64,000 nucleotides of DNA from NCBI RefSeq assembly GCF_900543425.1, contig NZ_UQRQ01000004.1:62001-126000 (forward strand), written 5' to 3'. This DNA comes from an uncultured Sanguibacteroides sp. Lineage in GTDB: Bacteria; Bacteroidota; Bacteroidia; Bacteroidales; Marinifilaceae. The position numbers were made by a program, and so were the translations under genes. The notes beneath the pieces are model-generated. The model worked only from the letters and a program-made list of their open reading frames with translations, did no database searches and was not told the DNA's origin. Below are positions 62,213 through 64,000 of the stretch, one piece after another. Position 1 is the stretch's first letter. Every line of letters begins with the position of its first letter.

Positions 62213-62644
62213 TTATTTGACCGGAATCTTGTCTATTCTCCGTTGATGTCTTCCACCTTCAAAAGCTGTCGATAAAAAGATATCGATCACGTTTTGAGCC
62301 TCCTCGTAGGCGATGAAACGGGCCGGAATACTACATACATTGGCGTTGTTATGTTGACGCGCCAAGGCTGCTAACTCCATGTTCCAACATAGGGCGCAAC
62401 GGATTCCCTGGTGTTTGTTTACGGTCATGGAGATACCGTTTCCACTTCCGCATAGAACAATTCCTTTTTCATACTCTCCGGATTCCACGCTAACGGCCAA
62501 CGGGTGTGCCGTGTCCGGATAATCCATGCTTTCGGTAGAGTGTGTTCCGAAATCTTTTACTTCATGTCCCTTGTCCCGGAGGTATTTTACTAATCTCTCC
62601 TTGTACTCGTAACCTGCATGGTCACATGCTATTGCTATTTTCAT
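62213..62644 (-). CDS. rpiB: Ribose-5-phosphate isomerase B
   Basis: A 143-residue RpiB/LacAB-family sugar isomerase interconverting ribulose 5-phosphate and ribose 5-phosphate. The N-terminal IACDHAGYEYKERL provides the phosphate site. The catalytic cysteine lies in VLCGSGNGISM (near 65-75), and CWNMELAALARQHNNANVCS is conserved. The upstream region has a TACCTTTG box on the minus strand at 62695-62702. Confidence 0.95.
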   Translation of the reverse strand: MKIAIACDHAGYEYKERLVKYLRDKGHEVKDFGTHSTESMDYPDTAHPLAVSVESGEYEKGIVLCGSGNGISMTVNKHQGIRCALCWNMELAALARQHNNANVCSIPARFIAYEEAQNVIDIFLSTAFEGGRHQRRIDKIPVK

Positions 62645-62783
62645 ACGATAAATTAAAGTTTCCGTTTAACGGATGATTATACGTTTATTTTTTACAAAGG
62701 TAGGAAACATTTATGATTATGTGATTGGAGATTCTTTGATTAATTTAATATCCTAATCATTCATTCTTTTTAATCGTCAATTA

Positions 62784-64000
62784 TCAGAGCCTGCACATAT
62801 CTACCGGTTTTTCTTTTTGGGCATCTGTTACGGCAAGGGTGGCCATGTATACGATATCCCGTACGCTGCATCCCATTTGCAGGATATGTACCGGTTTTTT
62901 CAATCCCAGCAATACCGGGCCGATAATTTCATTACTTCCCAGTTCCTGTAATATGCCCAAGGCAATGCTGCCGGAACTCAGGTTGGGGAAAATAATCGTA
63001 TTTACGTCTTTATCTGCTAATGGGGAAAACGGATATCGCTTTTTCCTTAACTCTTTATTGAAGGCTATGGATGCCGACATCTCCCCGTCTACGATGATCT
63101 CCGGGTATTTTTGATGCAGAACTTCAATAGCTTCTTGTATTTGCGCCGGACTTCCCAAATGGTATTCTCCGAAATTAGAGTAAGAGGTGACGGCAATGAT
63201 AGGCTCTACGTTAAATTGTTTCACCGCCTCATAGGCGAGTACGGTGACGGATTCCAGCGTGTCGGCAGAAGGATGGCTGTTTACGGTGGTATCCGCTAAA
63301 AAGTAAGTTCCTTTTTTATTCGTGACGATATGCATTCCTACAGCGTATTTGCAACACTCCCGTAGACCGATAATATCTTTAGCTGCCCGCAGCACATGGC
63401 GATAGTCGGAATGAATACCGGAAATCAATCCGTCCCCGTCTCCGGATTCGACCATCATCAATCCGATAAAATTCGAATTTTGCATTAATTCACCGGCTTG
63501 TTCGGACGTGATCCCTTTTCGCTGTCTTATTTTATAATAAGCTTGCGTGTATTCTTTTATCTTCTCCTTTTCCACGGCCGGATCAAAAATCGTTAATCCG
63601 TCTATCTCCAAATGAAGCTGTTTTTTCAGGTCTTCAATTTCTGTCGTATCTCCGATAAGAATAGGATATGCTATTTTTTCTGCCACGATTTCCTGTACTG
63701 CCAATAATACTTTTACATCAGCACCTTCCGCGAAAACAATACGTTTGGGGGCTGCTTTAGCTTTTCCGGTCATACGTCGCATAAGACGATCATCCTCTCC
63801 GACTCTTTTTTCGAGTTGTTCCCGATAAGCCTCCCAGTCGGTAATTGCCTTACGGGCAATTCCGGATTCTATTGCTGCTTGAGCCACGGCAGGAGCGATA
63901 CGACTGATCAATCGGCCGTCTAAAGCTTTGGGGATGATATAATTCCGGCCGAAGGCAATAGACGGATCATTATAAGCCATTTTCACCTTTTCCGGCACAG
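62784..64000 (-). CDS. maeB: NADP-dependent malic enzyme with phosphotransacetylase domain, C-terminal part
   Basis: At least 404 residues, truncated at the window edge so that the start and most of the malic-enzyme domain lie beyond 64000. The visible N-terminal piece (VKMAYNDPSIAFGRNYIIPK, then RIAPAVAQAAIESGIAR) is the end of the malic enzyme domain. The rest (RIVFAEGADVKVLLAVQEIV to the end) is the phosphate acetyl/butyryltransferase-like domain, with SYSNFGE and VDGEMSA motifs. The fusion is standard for MaeB. It decarboxylates malate to pyruvate, and the second domain usually acts as a regulatory acetyl-CoA-binding module. Confidence 0.93.
   Translation of the reverse strand, partial: VPEKVKMAYNDPSIAFGRNYIIPKALDGRLISRIAPAVAQAAIESGIARKAITDWEAYREQLEKRVGEDDRLMRRMTGKAKAAPKRIVFAEGADVKVLLAVQEIVAEKIAYPILIGDTTEIEDLKKQLHLEIDGLTIFDPAVEKEKIKEYTQAYYKIRQRKGITSEQAGELMQNSNFIGLMMVESGDGDGLISGIHSDYRHVLRAAKDIIGLRECCKYAVGMHIVTNKKGTYFLADTTVNSHPSADTLESVTVLAYEAVKQFNVEPIIAVTSYSNFGEYHLGSPAQIQEAIEVLHQKYPEIIVDGEMSASIAFNKELRKKRYPFSPLADKDVNTIIFPNLSSGSIALGILQELGSNEIIGPVLLGLKKPVHILQMGCSVRDIVYMATLAVTDAQKEKPVDMCRL

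Overview
This window looks like the chromosome of a Bacteroidetes bacterium, probably order Bacteroidales. Many genes are preceded by the Bacteroidetes sigma-factor -7 box TAnnTTTG, in four or five cases with a TTTG-like -33 box 19-24 nt upstream, and purine-rich Shine-Dalgarno sites are mostly absent. Phylum-typical traits include a secG/TPR/lptE/sigma-54-activator cluster, an RprX/RprY-like two-component system, a long-tailed ribosomal protein S16, lipoproteins with acidic export signals after the lipid-bearing cysteine, and a BtuG-like propeller. A family-level guess (Odoribacter/Butyricimonas-like) is inference only. No tRNA, rRNA, CRISPR array, insertion sequence or prophage was recognised.

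Layout. 1-8079 (minus strand): the start of topA, lspA, a DksA/TraR-like regulator, ileS, a GT-C glycosyltransferase and lysC. 8191-18305 (plus): fbp, an ADP-forming acyl-CoA synthetase, two unknown membrane proteins, a flavodoxin, rpsP-rimM, the B12-dependent ribonucleotide reductase nrdJ and ribF. 18360-28362 (minus): a porin, glyS, a Na/phosphate transporter, groES-groEL, and secG/TPR/lptE/sigma-54 activator. 28597-36449: a DUF3298 lipoprotein, an ECF sigma factor with a membrane-bound TonB-like partner, an ATPase plus DUF4435 pair resembling the PARIS defence pair, a DUF486 protein, and an A/T-rich three-gene island (HAD phosphatase, membrane-anchored NB-ARC/TPR STAND ATPase, SAM methyltransferase). 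36680-39184: trkH-trkA potassium uptake. 39164-42358 (minus): a cobalamin-riboswitch-led ATP-cone/nrdG locus and a zinc exporter/importer pair.

42609-55175 is the centrepiece: a riboswitch-controlled cobalamin uptake operon. It reads btuB receptor, BtuG-like propeller, PKD-type lipoprotein, two tandemly duplicated L-domain/leucine-rich-like lipoproteins, then btuF, btuC and btuD. cobO (adenosyltransferase) diverges from it. 55880-64000 holds marC, pgk, tadA, ruvB, rprX-rprY, rpiB and the 3' part of a malic enzyme gene.

The unifying theme is vitamin B12. The window has import (btu operon), activation to adenosylcobalamin (cobO), a large consumer (nrdJ), and a second riboswitch placed to silence what looks like a decayed anaerobic, B12-independent ribonucleotide reductase locus. 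The least explained material is the pair of duplicated surface lipoproteins in the B12 operon, the STAND/methyltransferase/HAD island, and the ATPase-DUF4435 pair.
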